64,000 nt of DNA, taken from the NCBI GenBank assembly GCA_031418715.1, contig JANOJL010000060.1, positions 80,494 through 144,493 of the forward strand, in the 5' to 3' direction. A model generated the notes under the pieces. That model saw only the letters and a list, made by a program, of their open reading frames with translations. It was not told the origin of the DNA and searched no databases. A program made the position numbers and the translations under genes. Below are positions 24,275 to 33,209 of the stretch, piece by piece (the first letter of the stretch is position 1; every line of letters starts with the position of its first letter). Origin of the DNA: JANMDU01 sp031418715 (GTDB lineage Bacteria > Pseudomonadota > Gammaproteobacteria > Burkholderiales > Burkholderiaceae_C).

Positions 24275-24355
24275 AGGCAGGCGCGCTCTGATGCAGGCAT
24301 CGAAAAACTCATCGCATTTTTGCGTTTTTTGTTTGCTCTTTTCGCGTTTTTCGCG

Positions 24356-25714
24356 TTACAGAGAAGCTTCCGCCAGCGCCAATTCTCCGCGCAGCGAAAA
24401 GCCCATGCGCTGGTTGACTTCGATCTCCATGATCTGACCGGGTAAGCGCTGCATCGCCTGCTGACTGGCTGCGAAATTGATCACGCGATTGCATTCGGTG
24501 CGCCCCATGAGTTCGGGCGCATCGGCCTTGGATTGGCGCGAAGGCCCTTCCACCAAAATCTTCACAGTCGTGCCGACCATCGCATCGCTGAAAGCATGCG
24601 TGTTGTCGTTGATGGCTTTTTGAACTTGCAGCAGGCGCTGGTGTTTTACATCGTGCGGCGTGTCGTCAGCCAGTGAAGCAGCAGGCGTGCCGGGGCGGGG
24701 GCTGAAGATGAAGCTGAAACTGTTGTCAAACTTCATGTCTTCAATCAGCTTCATCGTCTTGGCGTGATCGTCATCCGTCTCGCCCGGAAAGCCAATGATC
24801 AGATCGGTGGACAAAGGCAAATCTGGGCGAATCGCACGCAGCTTGCGGATCGTGCTTTTGTATTGCAGACAAGTGTAGCCGCGCTTCATGGCCACCAAGA
24901 TTTTGTCTGAGCCATGTTGCACAGGGAGGTGCAAATGGCTGACTAATTTGGGCAGCTTGGCATAAGCTTCGATCAGCGCAGGCGTGAATTCATTGGGATG
25001 GCTGGTGGTGTAGCGAATGCGCTCGATACCTGGAATATCGCTCACGTAATCCAGCAGCGTGGCGAAATCGCAAATCTCTGCGGTATTGCCCATCGTACCG
25101 CGATAAGCATTCACGTTTTGCCCGAGCAGATTGATCTCTTTCACGCCCAGCCCAGCGAGCTGCGCCACTTCGAGCAACACATCATCTAGCGGCCGATTGA
25201 CCTCTTCACCACGCGTGTAGGGCACCACGCAATAGCTGCAATATTTCGAGCAGCCTTCCATGATGCTCACAAACGCACTCGCACCTTCGCGCCGCGCAGG
25301 AGGCAGGTGGTCAAACTTTTCAATTTCTGGAAAGCTGATGTCGACTTGCGATTTGCGGGTTTGCTGTTGTTTTAAGAGCAACTCAGGCAGGCGGTGCAGG
25401 GTCTGCGGGCCAAACACCACATCCACATAGGGCGCACGCTTGATGATTGCATCGCCTTCTTGGCTGGCCACGCAGCCGCCCACGCCAATTTTCACGCCCT
25501 TGGCCTTCAAATGCTTGATGCGCCCCAAATCAGAAAACACCTTCTCCTGCGCCTTCTCGCGCACCGAGCAGGTGTTAAACAGCACGAGATCAGCTTCGTC
25601 CACGTTGTCTGTTTTCTCATAGCCTTCAGCGGCGTGAAGCACATCGACCATTTTGTTCGAGTCGTACTCGTTCATTTGGCAACCGAAGGTGCGGATAAAT
25701 ACTTTTTTGCTCAT
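24356..25714 (-). CDS. miaB: tRNA-2-methylthio-N6-dimethylallyladenosine synthase
   Basis: 452 residues. It adds the methylthio group to position 37 of tRNAs reading UNN codons. FIRTFGCQMNEYDSNKM opens the UPF0004 cluster-binding domain. MEGCSKYCSYCVVPYTRG near residues 150-167 gives the radical-SAM CxxxCxxC, and a TRAM domain closes the protein. It lies upstream of earP on the same strand with an 81-base gap. Length is normal. Confidence 0.97.
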   Translation of the reverse strand: MSKKVFIRTFGCQMNEYDSNKMVDVLHAAEGYEKTDNVDEADLVLFNTCSVREKAQEKVFSDLGRIKHLKAKGVKIGVGGCVASQEGDAIIKRAPYVDVVFGPQTLHRLPELLLKQQQTRKSQVDISFPEIEKFDHLPPARREGASAFVSIMEGCSKYCSYCVVPYTRGEEVNRPLDDVLLEVAQLAGLGVKEINLLGQNVNAYRGTMGNTAEICDFATLLDYVSDIPGIERIRYTTSHPNEFTPALIEAYAKLPKLVSHLHLPVQHGSDKILVAMKRGYTCLQYKSTIRKLRAIRPDLPLSTDLIIGFPGETDDDHAKTMKLIEDMKFDNSFSFIFSPRPGTPAASLADDTPHDVKHQRLLQVQKAINDNTHAFSDAMVGTTVKILVEGPSRQSKADAPELMGRTECNRVINFAASQQAMQRLPGQIMEIEVNQRMGFSLRGELALAEASL

Positions 25715-25742
25715 GATGTGCTCGCTACTGCGAAGAAATAGA

Positions 25743-25808
25743 TGCTATTTATTTAATAGCACTTTGCGTAAGTTCTATAACGGCAAAGTGCCCAAAAGGC
25801 TTAAAAAT
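25743..25808 (-). repeat. dispersed repeat, intergenic copy upstream of miaB
   Basis: TGCTATTTATTTAATAGCAC, then GTTCTATAACGGCAAAGTGC and AAAGGCTTAAAAATG. It separates miaB from the gene behind it and lies within the miaB leader. This is one of the best-preserved copies. Confidence 0.85.
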
Positions 25809-25833
25809 GCGCTATCCAAAGCGCTGCGAGCTT

Positions 25834-26358
25834 TCAGCGCTGAGGCAGTTGCCCGCGTTGTTGGCGGCCTTGTTGCTCAAAGCTGGGCAGCTGATTGAAA
25901 GGCGTTTTGCCATCGTCTTGCTTCTTGCTGTCGCCATCTGAAGCAAAAGTGAAATTGTTGGCAGGCGTGTTGGTTTTGAGCTTTTGTTTGATTTCCAGCT
26001 CATTCAAAATCCACACCTCTTGAATCTCCCCCATCGGGTTGCGCACAAAATTCACAGTCACTTCCAAATTTGTGATGCTCGCCGACATCACCATACGATG
26101 CTGCTGATCGCGAATGCGCGAACCAGGAGACAGGCGCTCTTGCTTGCCATCTATCAAAACAAGAGGCGCTTGCACAACCTGCATTTTCCCGCGCAAAGCA
26201 TGGTCAGGAAACTTGCGCAGCCCGGGCACGCCCACCTGCAAAGCCTGCTCATTCACAGGCAGCGGCGCAGAAAGCTGACCCTGTGCCATCAGCGAGGTAC
26301 TCAAACCAAGCGTGAAAAGTAGAAAAAACTTGAATGCAGCAAAAAGACAGCGGTTCAT
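25834..26358 (-). CDS. uncharacterised secreted protein
   Basis: 174 residues from the ATG at 26358 (MNRCLFAAFKFFLLFTLGLS...AQGQ), which gives a clean signal peptide; an ATG 27 bases earlier would add nine residues. I recognise no named domain. The mature part has a basic stretch, then LIDGKQERLSPGSRIRDQQH and VTVNFVRNPMGEIQEVWILN, a compact beta-rich block. The C-terminal tail is Gln/Lys/Asp-rich and probably flexible. It lies between miaB and a MarR gene, all on the minus strand. The periplasm is its likely location. Confidence 0.65.
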   Translation of the reverse strand: MNRCLFAAFKFFLLFTLGLSTSLMAQGQLSAPLPVNEQALQVGVPGLRKFPDHALRGKMQVVQAPLVLIDGKQERLSPGSRIRDQQHRMVMSASITNLEVTVNFVRNPMGEIQEVWILNELEIKQKLKTNTPANNFTFASDGDSKKQDDGKTPFNQLPSFEQQGRQQRGQLPQR

Positions 26359-26421
26359 GGTGTACATCCAGAGGCTGTTGAACATCAGGCTATTTTAAGC
26401 TGCGTAGCTGGCAGCACCAGA

Positions 26422-26850
26422 TCATTCGATCTGACTGATGCGCTTGAGCAACGCCACGAACTGCGTGCGCTCTGCTTCTGAGAGCGAAGATAGAAGGCGT
26501 TGCTGCACTTTTTTGGCGTGTTTCTTCATGGCGAGGGTTTGCTTTTCACCCTCGGGCGTGAGCCAAAGCAGCTTGCGGCGTTTGTCGCTGAGAGAGGCTT
26601 CGCGGCGTAGCCAGCCGCGCTCCTCTAGGCGCAAGATGACGGAGCCGGAGGTGGCGGCATCGAGTGCGACGCGCTGCGCCACGGTAATTTGGTCTGCTCC
26701 CGGCTCGTCTAGCAAGGCTTGCAGGATGGCAAATTGCAAGGCTGTGACCTCAAAGCCGCCCAACTCCTCGGCAAAGATGGCTATGGAGGTTTGGTGCGCA
26801 CGGCGAATCAAATAACCGGGAGCTTGGGAAAAGTCAAAAGAGATGGCCAT
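26422..26850 (-). CDS. MarR-family transcriptional regulator
   Basis: 142 residues from the ATG at 26850 (MAISFDFSQAPGYLIRRAHQ). The winged helix is seen in ITVAQRVALDAATSGSVILR, LEERGWLRREASLSDKRRK (the wing DKRRK) and LLWLTPEGEKQ. It is divergent from the 3-hydroxybenzoate/gentisate operon and, as is usual for such pairs, probably represses it until an aromatic acid binds. A 12-bp palindrome lies between the two genes. Confidence 0.9.
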   Translation of the reverse strand: MAISFDFSQAPGYLIRRAHQTSIAIFAEELGGFEVTALQFAILQALLDEPGADQITVAQRVALDAATSGSVILRLEERGWLRREASLSDKRRKLLWLTPEGEKQTLAMKKHAKKVQQRLLSSLSEAERTQFVALLKRISQIE

Positions 26851-26920
26851 TGAATAAATGAATAACTGATGTGATTGTAAGCACACATACGATTAGGGTA
26901 AGTACTAAGCATGCAAATGA

Positions 26921-26932
26921 TATGTATACATA
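26921..26932. promoter_or_regulatory. candidate MarR operator
   Basis: TATGTATACATA is a perfect 12-bp palindrome in the 136-bp gap between the MarR gene and the divergent aromatic operon, flanked by AAATGA and CATTTAA. Position and symmetry suit a MarR dimer. Assignment is inference. Confidence 0.5.
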
Positions 26933-26986
26933 CATTTAATTTATCATTCAAAGATAACGCAAAACCACCCCATTGAAGCCTTCAAC

Positions 26987-28201
26987 ATGACGTCTGCAAA
27001 CTCTGCCCAACCCATCTTGATCGCAGGCGGCGGCATCGGCGGCTTGGCGGCGGCTTTCGTCTTGGGCCGCGCAGGGCATCAAGTGACGGTGCTGGAGCAG
27101 GCAGCTGAATTTGGCGAAATCGGCGCTGGCATTCAGCTCGGCCCCAATATTTTTCGCATGTTTGCGTATCTCGGGCTCACAGAGAAGATCAATAAACTCG
27201 CCTACTTCCCGCCCGCGATGGGCATGCGCGATGTGCGCACGGGAGAACTGGTGGTGCGCGTGGAAATGGGCGATGCGGCGCGGGCAGCTTACGGCGGCTT
27301 TGCGTACGGCGTGATTTATCGCGCGGATTTGCATGATGTGCTGCTGGAGGCTTGCAAGGGTTTGAGCAACATCACGTTGCGCACAAATGCGGGCGTGTCT
27401 TCGTTTTCGCAAGATGCTTCGCAAGTTACCGCCGTGCTCAAAAACGGCGAGAGCATCCAAGGCGCTGCGCTGCTCGGTGCGGATGGCCTGTGGAGCGGCA
27501 TCCGCGAAGCGATTGTGGGCGACGGAAAACCACGCGTGAGCGGACATATTGCTTATCGTGCTGTGCTAAAGAAAGAAGACGTGCCGCCAGAATTGTGGAG
27601 CGATGAAGTGCAGCTGTGGGGCGGTGAGAAAACCCATTTGGTAACGTATCCGCTGCGCCGTGGTAAGTTGTTCAATTTAGTCGCCGTGTTTCATAGCAAT
27701 AAATACGACGAAGGCTGGGATACCTATGGAGACAACAGCGAGCTCACAGAGCGTTTTGCAGACTCTCACCCAACAGTGCGCGGACTCATGGCCAAGATCA
27801 ATCTCTGGAAAATGTGGGTGCTCTGCGACCGCGAGCCGGTGAAAAACTGGAGCCAAGGCCGCGTGACGCTTTTGGGCGATGCCGCACATCCGATGCTGCA
27901 ATACCTCGCGCAAGGTGCAGGCCAAGCCATTGAAGATGCCGTGGTGCTCGGAAAAGCGATTGAGCATTTTAAAAATGACGGTGGCTGCGATTTTGCGAAG
28001 GCATTTTTGGCTTACCAAGAAAAGCGCTATTTACGTACCGCCCGCGTGCAGCTCACGGCGCGTTTTTATGGCGATATTTATCATGCCAGCGGCGTGACGC
28101 GCGAGCTGCGCAACAGCATGTTCCAAGGCGGCAAAGATGCTGCGGGCTTTGCAGGCTTGAAATGGATGTATGAGGGCATTGATCCCGACAACTTGTTTTG
28201 A
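26987..28201 (+). CDS. 3-hydroxybenzoate 6-monooxygenase (FAD-dependent)
   Basis: 404 residues. ILIAGGGIGGLAAAFVLGRAG is the N-terminal FAD dinucleotide fold and GRVTLLGDAAHPMLQYLAQG the second FAD motif (GDAAHP). The overall pattern, including GEIGAGIQLGPNIFRMFAYL, fits NagX/MhbM-type enzymes that turn 3-hydroxybenzoate into gentisate with NAD(P)H and O2. The two following genes are gentisate dioxygenase and a fumarylacetoacetase-family hydrolase, which supports the call. Salicylate 5-hydroxylation uses an unrelated enzyme class. Confidence 0.85.
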   Translation: MTSANSAQPILIAGGGIGGLAAAFVLGRAGHQVTVLEQAAEFGEIGAGIQLGPNIFRMFAYLGLTEKINKLAYFPPAMGMRDVRTGELVVRVEMGDAARAAYGGFAYGVIYRADLHDVLLEACKGLSNITLRTNAGVSSFSQDASQVTAVLKNGESIQGAALLGADGLWSGIREAIVGDGKPRVSGHIAYRAVLKKEDVPPELWSDEVQLWGGEKTHLVTYPLRRGKLFNLVAVFHSNKYDEGWDTYGDNSELTERFADSHPTVRGLMAKINLWKMWVLCDREPVKNWSQGRVTLLGDAAHPMLQYLAQGAGQAIEDAVVLGKAIEHFKNDGGCDFAKAFLAYQEKRYLRTARVQLTARFYGDIYHASGVTRELRNSMFQGGKDAAGFAGLKWMYEGIDPDNLF

Positions 28202-28212
28202 AGGTTTGAAAC

Positions 28213-29307
28213 ATGCTTACGAAAACCCAACATCCCGACCGCGCTACGCTTTACGAAGACATGTCGCCACACCATCTGACTCCCCTGTGGGAAGTTTTGC
28301 ATGCGCTCGTGCCGCCGCAGCCGAAAACGCCTTGCGTACCTGCGCTTTGGAAATACGATGAAGTGCGCCCTTTCCTTATGCGAGCAAGCGCAGCGATCAC
28401 CGCCGAAGAGGCAATTCGCCGCGTCTTGATTTTGGAAAATCCTGCGCTGCGTGGGCAGTCTTGCATCACGCAATCTTTGTATGCAGGCTTGCAGCTGATC
28501 TTGCCGGGCGAGATCGCGCCTAGTCATCGACACACACAAAGCGCTTTGCGCTTCATTGTGGAAGGCTCAGGCGCGTTCACGGCAGTGGATGGCGAACGCA
28601 GCACCATGCAGCCAGGCGATTTCATCATCACACCGAAAATGGCCTGGCACGATCACGGCTATGAAGTAAGCCGTGATCAAAAGCCAAATACACATGGGCA
28701 TGATGGCAACGATCCCATGGTGTGGCTCGATGGTTTGGATATTCCAACCATTCGCTTTTTCGACGCAGGCTTTGCAGAAAACGGCGACGTGAAATCACAA
28801 GCCACCAGCAAACCCGAAGGCGCGAGCTTCGCCGCATACGGCCACAACATGGCACCCCTGCGCCGCGATTCGCCCTATGGCAACACCAGCCCAATCTTCA
28901 GCTACCCGTATGCCCGTACGCGCGAGGCGCTGCATACTTTGGAAAAATGCGAGGCCATCGACGCATGGGATGGCTTCAAGCTGCGCTACACGAATCCTCT
29001 CACGGGCGGCTCGCCGATGCCCACCATGCAAACCTACATGCAGCGTTTGCCAGCAGGCTTTGCAGGCTTGCCCTATCGGCAAACCGATGGCGCGGTGTTC
29101 AGTGTGGTCGAAGGTTCAGGCCAAGCGCTTATCGAATCTCATCATGGCAGCTATGCTTATTCCTTCAAAGCACGCGATCATTTCGTTGTGCCATCGTGGC
29201 ACACTCTGCGATTGCACTCTGACGGAGGCTGCGTGTTGTTCAGTTATTCAGACCGCCCCATCCATCAATCCCTCGGTATTCACCGCGAAGAAAGGTTATC
29301 CGTATGA
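28213..29307 (+). CDS. gtdA: gentisate 1,2-dioxygenase
   Basis: 364 residues, bicupin. It opens the gentisate ring to maleylpyruvate with Fe(II). The first cupin carries GEIAPSHRHTQSALRFIVEG with the His-x-His iron ligands and the Glu-like position; FIITPKMAWHDHGYEV supplies the third His. The second cupin (FSVVEGSGQALIESHHGSYA, DHFVVPSWHTLRLHSDG) is also present. It starts 12 bases after the monooxygenase and overlaps the next gene by four bases. Confidence 0.93.
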   Translation: MLTKTQHPDRATLYEDMSPHHLTPLWEVLHALVPPQPKTPCVPALWKYDEVRPFLMRASAAITAEEAIRRVLILENPALRGQSCITQSLYAGLQLILPGEIAPSHRHTQSALRFIVEGSGAFTAVDGERSTMQPGDFIITPKMAWHDHGYEVSRDQKPNTHGHDGNDPMVWLDGLDIPTIRFFDAGFAENGDVKSQATSKPEGASFAAYGHNMAPLRRDSPYGNTSPIFSYPYARTREALHTLEKCEAIDAWDGFKLRYTNPLTGGSPMPTMQTYMQRLPAGFAGLPYRQTDGAVFSVVEGSGQALIESHHGSYAYSFKARDHFVVPSWHTLRLHSDGGCVLFSYSDRPIHQSLGIHREERLSV

Positions 29308-29999
29308 GTTACGTTGTCAATCCTCCCGCAGTCATCAGCGTACCCGTTTTAGGCACTGCCGATCATTTTCCAGTCAACCGCGTGTATTGCGTGGGCCGCA
29401 ATTATGAGGAGCACGCCAAAGAAATGGGCTTCACAGGCCGCGAGCCACCTTTCTTCTTCTTGAAGCCAGCGAACGCCGTGGTCGTGGTCAATGCGGGCGA
29501 GACGGGTAGCATCGCCTACCCAACGCTCACCAAGAATTTTCACCACGAAATTGAACTCGTCGTGGCAATTGGTACAGGTGGAAAAAACATCAAAGCAGCC
29601 GATGCCGCCCAGCATATTTTTGGCTATGCCGTGGGCCTGGATATGACGCGCCGCGATCTGCAAGGCGAGATGAAAAAACTTGGCCGACCATGGTGCATCG
29701 GCAAAGGTTTTGACCAATCGGCGCCGATTGGCCCAATCGTGCCAGCTGCGCAAGCAGGCGATATCAACAACGCTGAATTAGCCATCACCGTGAATGGCGC
29801 GCATCGCCAAAAAAGTAATGTGAGCAAGCTGATTTGGAATGTGGCAGAGACGATTGAATATCTCTCTGCCGCATGGGAATTGCAGCCTGGTGATTTGATT
29901 TACACCGGCACGCCAGAAGGCGTAGGCGCTGTGGTGAGCGGCGATGAGATGCTCGGTACGGTGGCAGGTTTACCTGATCTGAAAGTACGCGTTTTATAA
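29304..29999 (+). CDS. fumarylacetoacetate hydrolase family protein (fumarylpyruvate hydrolase)
   Basis: 231 residues. VYCVGRNYEEHAKEMGF, FFFLKPANAVV, NFHHEIELVVAIG and YTGTPEGVGAVVSGD are the FAH-fold markers, with the metal ligands in the HHEIEL region. In the gentisate pathway it would split fumarylpyruvate, or maleylpyruvate directly, to pyruvate plus fumarate or maleate. No maleylpyruvate isomerase gene is seen beside it. The start overlaps the dioxygenase stop. Confidence 0.88.
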   Translation: MSYVVNPPAVISVPVLGTADHFPVNRVYCVGRNYEEHAKEMGFTGREPPFFFLKPANAVVVVNAGETGSIAYPTLTKNFHHEIELVVAIGTGGKNIKAADAAQHIFGYAVGLDMTRRDLQGEMKKLGRPWCIGKGFDQSAPIGPIVPAAQAGDINNAELAITVNGAHRQKSNVSKLIWNVAETIEYLSAAWELQPGDLIYTGTPEGVGAVVSGDEMLGTVAGLPDLKVRVL

Positions 30000-30012
30000 G
30001 GGAAAACAGACT

Positions 30013-30056
30013 CTGCCCGTTATAGAACGTGCGCAGAGTGCTATTGTTTTGATAGT
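30013..30056 (+). repeat. dispersed repeat, between the gentisate and TRAP genes
   Basis: TGCCCGTTATAGAACGTGCG, then AGAGTGCTATTGTTTTGATAG. It splits the catabolic genes from the transporter genes of the same presumed operon. Confidence 0.8.
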
Positions 30057-30083
30057 ATATAGACATCACAGAAGGAACCTCAC

Positions 30084-30581
30084 TTGAAGACACTCGAACA
30101 ACTGGCCAAGCTCTGCGCCATCGTCGCTGGCTTTTTGATGGTCTTCATCACCATGATGACTGTCGCCAGCGTGATTGGCCGCGACACGATTGGCAAAGCC
30201 ATCACTGGCGATTTTGAATTGGCTGGTGCAGCATGCGGCGCAGCAGTGGCGCTTTTCATGCCCTGGTGCCAAATCAAGCGCGGCAACATCATTGTGGATT
30301 TCTTCACTGCCAAAGCTAGCGAGTCCACCGTGAGTTGGCTTGATCGCATTGGCGCATTGCTGCTAGCCGTCGTGATGGCTGTGCTCGCATGGCGCACCAC
30401 GCTAGGCTGCATCAGCGCTTTCAACTCCAATTCCGGCACCATGATGCTCGGCTTCCCAGAGTGGCTCGTGTATGCCTGCATCGTGCCCGGTTTGGCGCTC
30501 ACAGCGTTGATTGCTCTTCATCAATTCATCCACGGTTTCTCAGCAGAGAAGTACGAAGTCAATCCGGAGCTATCGCTATGA
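30084..30581 (+). CDS. TRAP transporter small permease (DctQ-like)
   Basis: 165 residues with four membrane spans. LEQLAKLCAIVAGFLMVFIT, SVIGRDTIGKAITGDFELAG and FMPWCQIKRGNIIVDFF follow the DctQ pattern (R-x-x-x-G, E, and a conserved W-C-x-x-x-R-G-x-I-x-V-D). It forms the membrane unit with the large permease, whose ATG overlaps this stop. Expected substrate: an aromatic acid such as 3-hydroxybenzoate or gentisate, judged from the upstream genes. Confidence 0.88.
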   Translation: MKTLEQLAKLCAIVAGFLMVFITMMTVASVIGRDTIGKAITGDFELAGAACGAAVALFMPWCQIKRGNIIVDFFTAKASESTVSWLDRIGALLLAVVMAVLAWRTTLGCISAFNSNSGTMMLGFPEWLVYACIVPGLALTALIALHQFIHGFSAEKYEVNPELSL

Positions 30582-31912
30582 CTGGTTTGCAACTTGCTCT
30601 TTTGATTTTTGGCGTCATGCTCGCGCTGATGGCGCTGCGCGTGCCGATTGCGATTGCGATGTTTGTCGCAGGGGTGAGCGGCTATCTCTATCAACGCGGC
30701 TGGGCGCCTTTGGCCAGCTTTCTCAATTCGCAAGCCTACGCTCGCTTTGCCAGCTACGATCTTTCAGTCATCCCGCTCTTCATCTTGATGGGCCATTTCG
30801 CCACACAAGGCGGCATTTCCAAAGCCTTGTTTGCTTTCGCAGCTGGCGTGATGGGGCGCTTTCGTGGCGGCTTGGCGATGGCGGCGGTGTTTGCTTGCGC
30901 TGCCTTTGGCGCAATCTGCGGCTCATCGGTGGCCACTGCCGCCACGATCACCAATGTGGCTTACGATGAATTACGCAAGCATGGCTACTCGGGCCGTTTG
31001 GCCACCGGCACGCTAGCCGCCGGCGGCACGCTCGGCATCTTGATTCCGCCCTCTGTGCCACTCGTGATTTACGCGATTCTCACCGAGCAAAACATCGCCA
31101 AGCTTTTCATGGCGGCGATGGTGCCCGGTATTTTGGCGATGCTGATGTACATGATTGCCATTGGCTTGTATGTCCGCTTCGTGCCCGGCCATGCGCCTGA
31201 GCATGACGAAGTAGCCAAGAACAACATGAGCACCGCGCTCAAGGGCATCGGCCCGATTGCGGTGATCTTCGTGATCGTATTTGGCGGCATCTATGGCGGT
31301 ATTTTTACGCCCACTGAAGGCGCAGCTGTTGGCGCGTTTTGCACCTTTGTCGCAGCGCTGTTGAAGCGTGAGATGAATTGGGCGAAATTCAAAACCTGCT
31401 TTTACGCCACGGCGGAAAGCTCGGGCATGATCTTTCTGATCTTCCTCGGCGCAGACATCATGAACGCCTCGCTCGCACTCACACAAGTTCCCGGGCAGCT
31501 GGCGGAGGTGGTGGGGAGCTGGGGCTTGGCGCCTGTGATGGTGGTGGCTTGCATCATGTTGTTTTACGTGGTGCTGGGCGCGGTGATGGATGAGCTGTCC
31601 ATGATTTTGCTCACCATTCCGATCTTCTTCCCGATGATCATGGGCTTGGATTTCGGCATGAGCCAAGAGCACACCGCGATTTGGTTTGGCGTGATGGTGC
31701 TCATGACGGTGGGCTTTGGCATGCTCGCGCCTCCAGTGGGGCTCAACGTATACGTCGTCAACAGCATGACGAAAGGCCGAGGCGAAGCGGTGCCGATTGC
31801 AGAGAGCTATCGGGGTGTGCTTCCTTTCTTGGCAGCTGACACCATTCGCGCTCTTTTGGTGTTGTTTTTTCCCATGATCTCATTGTGGGCCTTGAGATTT
31901 GTGCAGACTTAA
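30578..31912 (+). CDS. TRAP transporter large permease (DctM-like)
   Basis: 444 residues with about twelve hydrophobic spans. LALMALRVPIAIAMFVAGVS, CAAFGAICGSSVATAATITN, GTLAAGGTLGILIPPSVPLV and FTPTEGAAVGAF are the DctM hallmarks, including the GSS and IPPS motifs of Na+-coupled TRAP carriers. The ATG at 30578 overlaps the DctQ stop; a longer reading frame back to 30389 is a shadow of dctQ. Confidence 0.95.
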   Translation: MTGLQLALLIFGVMLALMALRVPIAIAMFVAGVSGYLYQRGWAPLASFLNSQAYARFASYDLSVIPLFILMGHFATQGGISKALFAFAAGVMGRFRGGLAMAAVFACAAFGAICGSSVATAATITNVAYDELRKHGYSGRLATGTLAAGGTLGILIPPSVPLVIYAILTEQNIAKLFMAAMVPGILAMLMYMIAIGLYVRFVPGHAPEHDEVAKNNMSTALKGIGPIAVIFVIVFGGIYGGIFTPTEGAAVGAFCTFVAALLKREMNWAKFKTCFYATAESSGMIFLIFLGADIMNASLALTQVPGQLAEVVGSWGLAPVMVVACIMLFYVVLGAVMDELSMILLTIPIFFPMIMGLDFGMSQEHTAIWFGVMVLMTVGFGMLAPPVGLNVYVVNSMTKGRGEAVPIAESYRGVLPFLAADTIRALLVLFFPMISLWALRFVQT

Positions 31913-32019
31913 AGCCTCGTTGAATTGACATTTGGCGGACGCTTCTCAGGGTTAGTCCGCTCAACCAAAATTCATTTGTTTACTTATCATCTTCATCATT
32001 GTTATTTAGGAGTTTTCCC

Positions 32020-33111
32020 ATGATTCAACGCCGCAGCATTATTCAAACCGGTGTCGCCGCTGTCCTTGGTGGCGCTGGCTATTCCAGCTTCGCGCAAGCC
32101 CAAGTCACCTTGAAGTTTCACACCTTCATGACACCGCAATCCAATGTGTGGCTCAGCATGCACAAAGCATGGATGGACAAGGTCGAGAAAGATTCTGGAG
32201 GCCGCATCAAATTTGAAGGCTATCCCGCCATGCAATTGGGCGGCACGCCCGTGCAGCTCTACGACCAAGCCCGTGACGGTGTGGCCGACATCACCTGGAC
32301 GCTGCCCGGCAACAATGCGGGCCGCTTTCCGCGTGTCGAAGTGTTTGAATTGCCCTTCATGATGAGCAATGCGGAAGCAACATCCAAGGCTTATTGGGAA
32401 TACGTGCAAACGGTGGCGATAGATGAGTTCAAAGAAGTCGTGCCGCTCGCGCTGCAAGTGCATGGCCCTGGCGTGATCCATACGGTAGACAAGCAAGTCA
32501 AAACTGTGGCTGATCTCAAAGGCTTGAAAATGCGCGCCCCCACCCGCCAAGTCAACAAGCTGATGGGCTTCTTGGGTGCGACGCCTGTGGGCATGCCATT
32601 GCCCGGTATTCCTGATGCCTTGTCTAAAGGCACGATCAACGGCGCTGTGATTCCATGGGAAGTCGTGCCGAGCGTTAAGGTGCATGAGCTCACCAAATTC
32701 CATGCTGAGTTTGATCCGAAAGGCGGCGCACTCTACACCACCACATTCGTGATGGGCATGAACCGCGCCAAATACAACAGCCTGCCCCCAGAGCTCAAGC
32801 GCATCATTGACGATAACTCTGGCCTAGCCACCTCAGCATGGCTTGGCAAGACACAATCGGGCAACGACCCCATCGGCCGCAAAGCTGCCAGCGACCGCCC
32901 TGGCAACACCATCACCACCTTAGATATTGCCGAAGCCCAGCAATTCCGCCGCTTGTCTCGTTTGGTAGAAGTTGAATGGGTGGAAGACATGAACAAGCGC
33001 GGCTTCAACGGCTACAAGCTGCTTGATTCAGCACGCATGCTGATTGAGAAGCACACCAAGGTTGCCGCAGCGCCTGTTCCGGCTGCCAAAGCACCCGCAA
33101 AAAAAGCCTGA
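32020..33111 (+). CDS. TRAP transporter substrate-binding protein (DctP-like)
   Basis: 363 residues. The N-terminus MIQRRSIIQTGVAAVLGGAG...SFAQAQ has a twin-Arg-like signal. MQLGGTPVQLYDQARDGVAD and MRAPTRQVNKLMGFLGATPV (with the Arg that clamps the carboxylate) define the DctP fold. The mature protein ends in an unusual Ala/Pro/Lys tail of about 18 residues (VAAAPVPAAKAPAKKA). It follows the permease after 107 bases and is closed by a strong terminator. Start chosen at the AGG-preceded ATG. Confidence 0.93.
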   Translation: MIQRRSIIQTGVAAVLGGAGYSSFAQAQVTLKFHTFMTPQSNVWLSMHKAWMDKVEKDSGGRIKFEGYPAMQLGGTPVQLYDQARDGVADITWTLPGNNAGRFPRVEVFELPFMMSNAEATSKAYWEYVQTVAIDEFKEVVPLALQVHGPGVIHTVDKQVKTVADLKGLKMRAPTRQVNKLMGFLGATPVGMPLPGIPDALSKGTINGAVIPWEVVPSVKVHELTKFHAEFDPKGGALYTTTFVMGMNRAKYNSLPPELKRIIDDNSGLATSAWLGKTQSGNDPIGRKAASDRPGNTITTLDIAEAQQFRRLSRLVEVEWVEDMNKRGFNGYKLLDSARMLIEKHTKVAAAPVPAAKAPAKKA

Positions 33112-33134
33112 TCGTTTCGGCTCTCTGAACGCAC

Positions 33135-33167
33135 AGCCCCGAGCGCGCAAGCCTCGGGGCTTTTTTT
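33135..33167 (+). terminator. terminator of the gentisate/TRAP operon
   Basis: AGCCCCGAG ... CCTCGGGGCT stem with an 8-base loop, then TTTTTTT. It is 24 bases after the DctP stop. Confidence 0.92.
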
Positions 33168-33209
33168 CTGGGTCGCCCTCGGATATTCACAAGCCGCTAA
33201 ACTGCCCTC

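Noticed and set aside
30389..30577. N-terminal extension of the TRAP large permease
   Set aside because: It lies wholly inside the small permease gene in another frame; the ATG at 30578 gives the conserved start.
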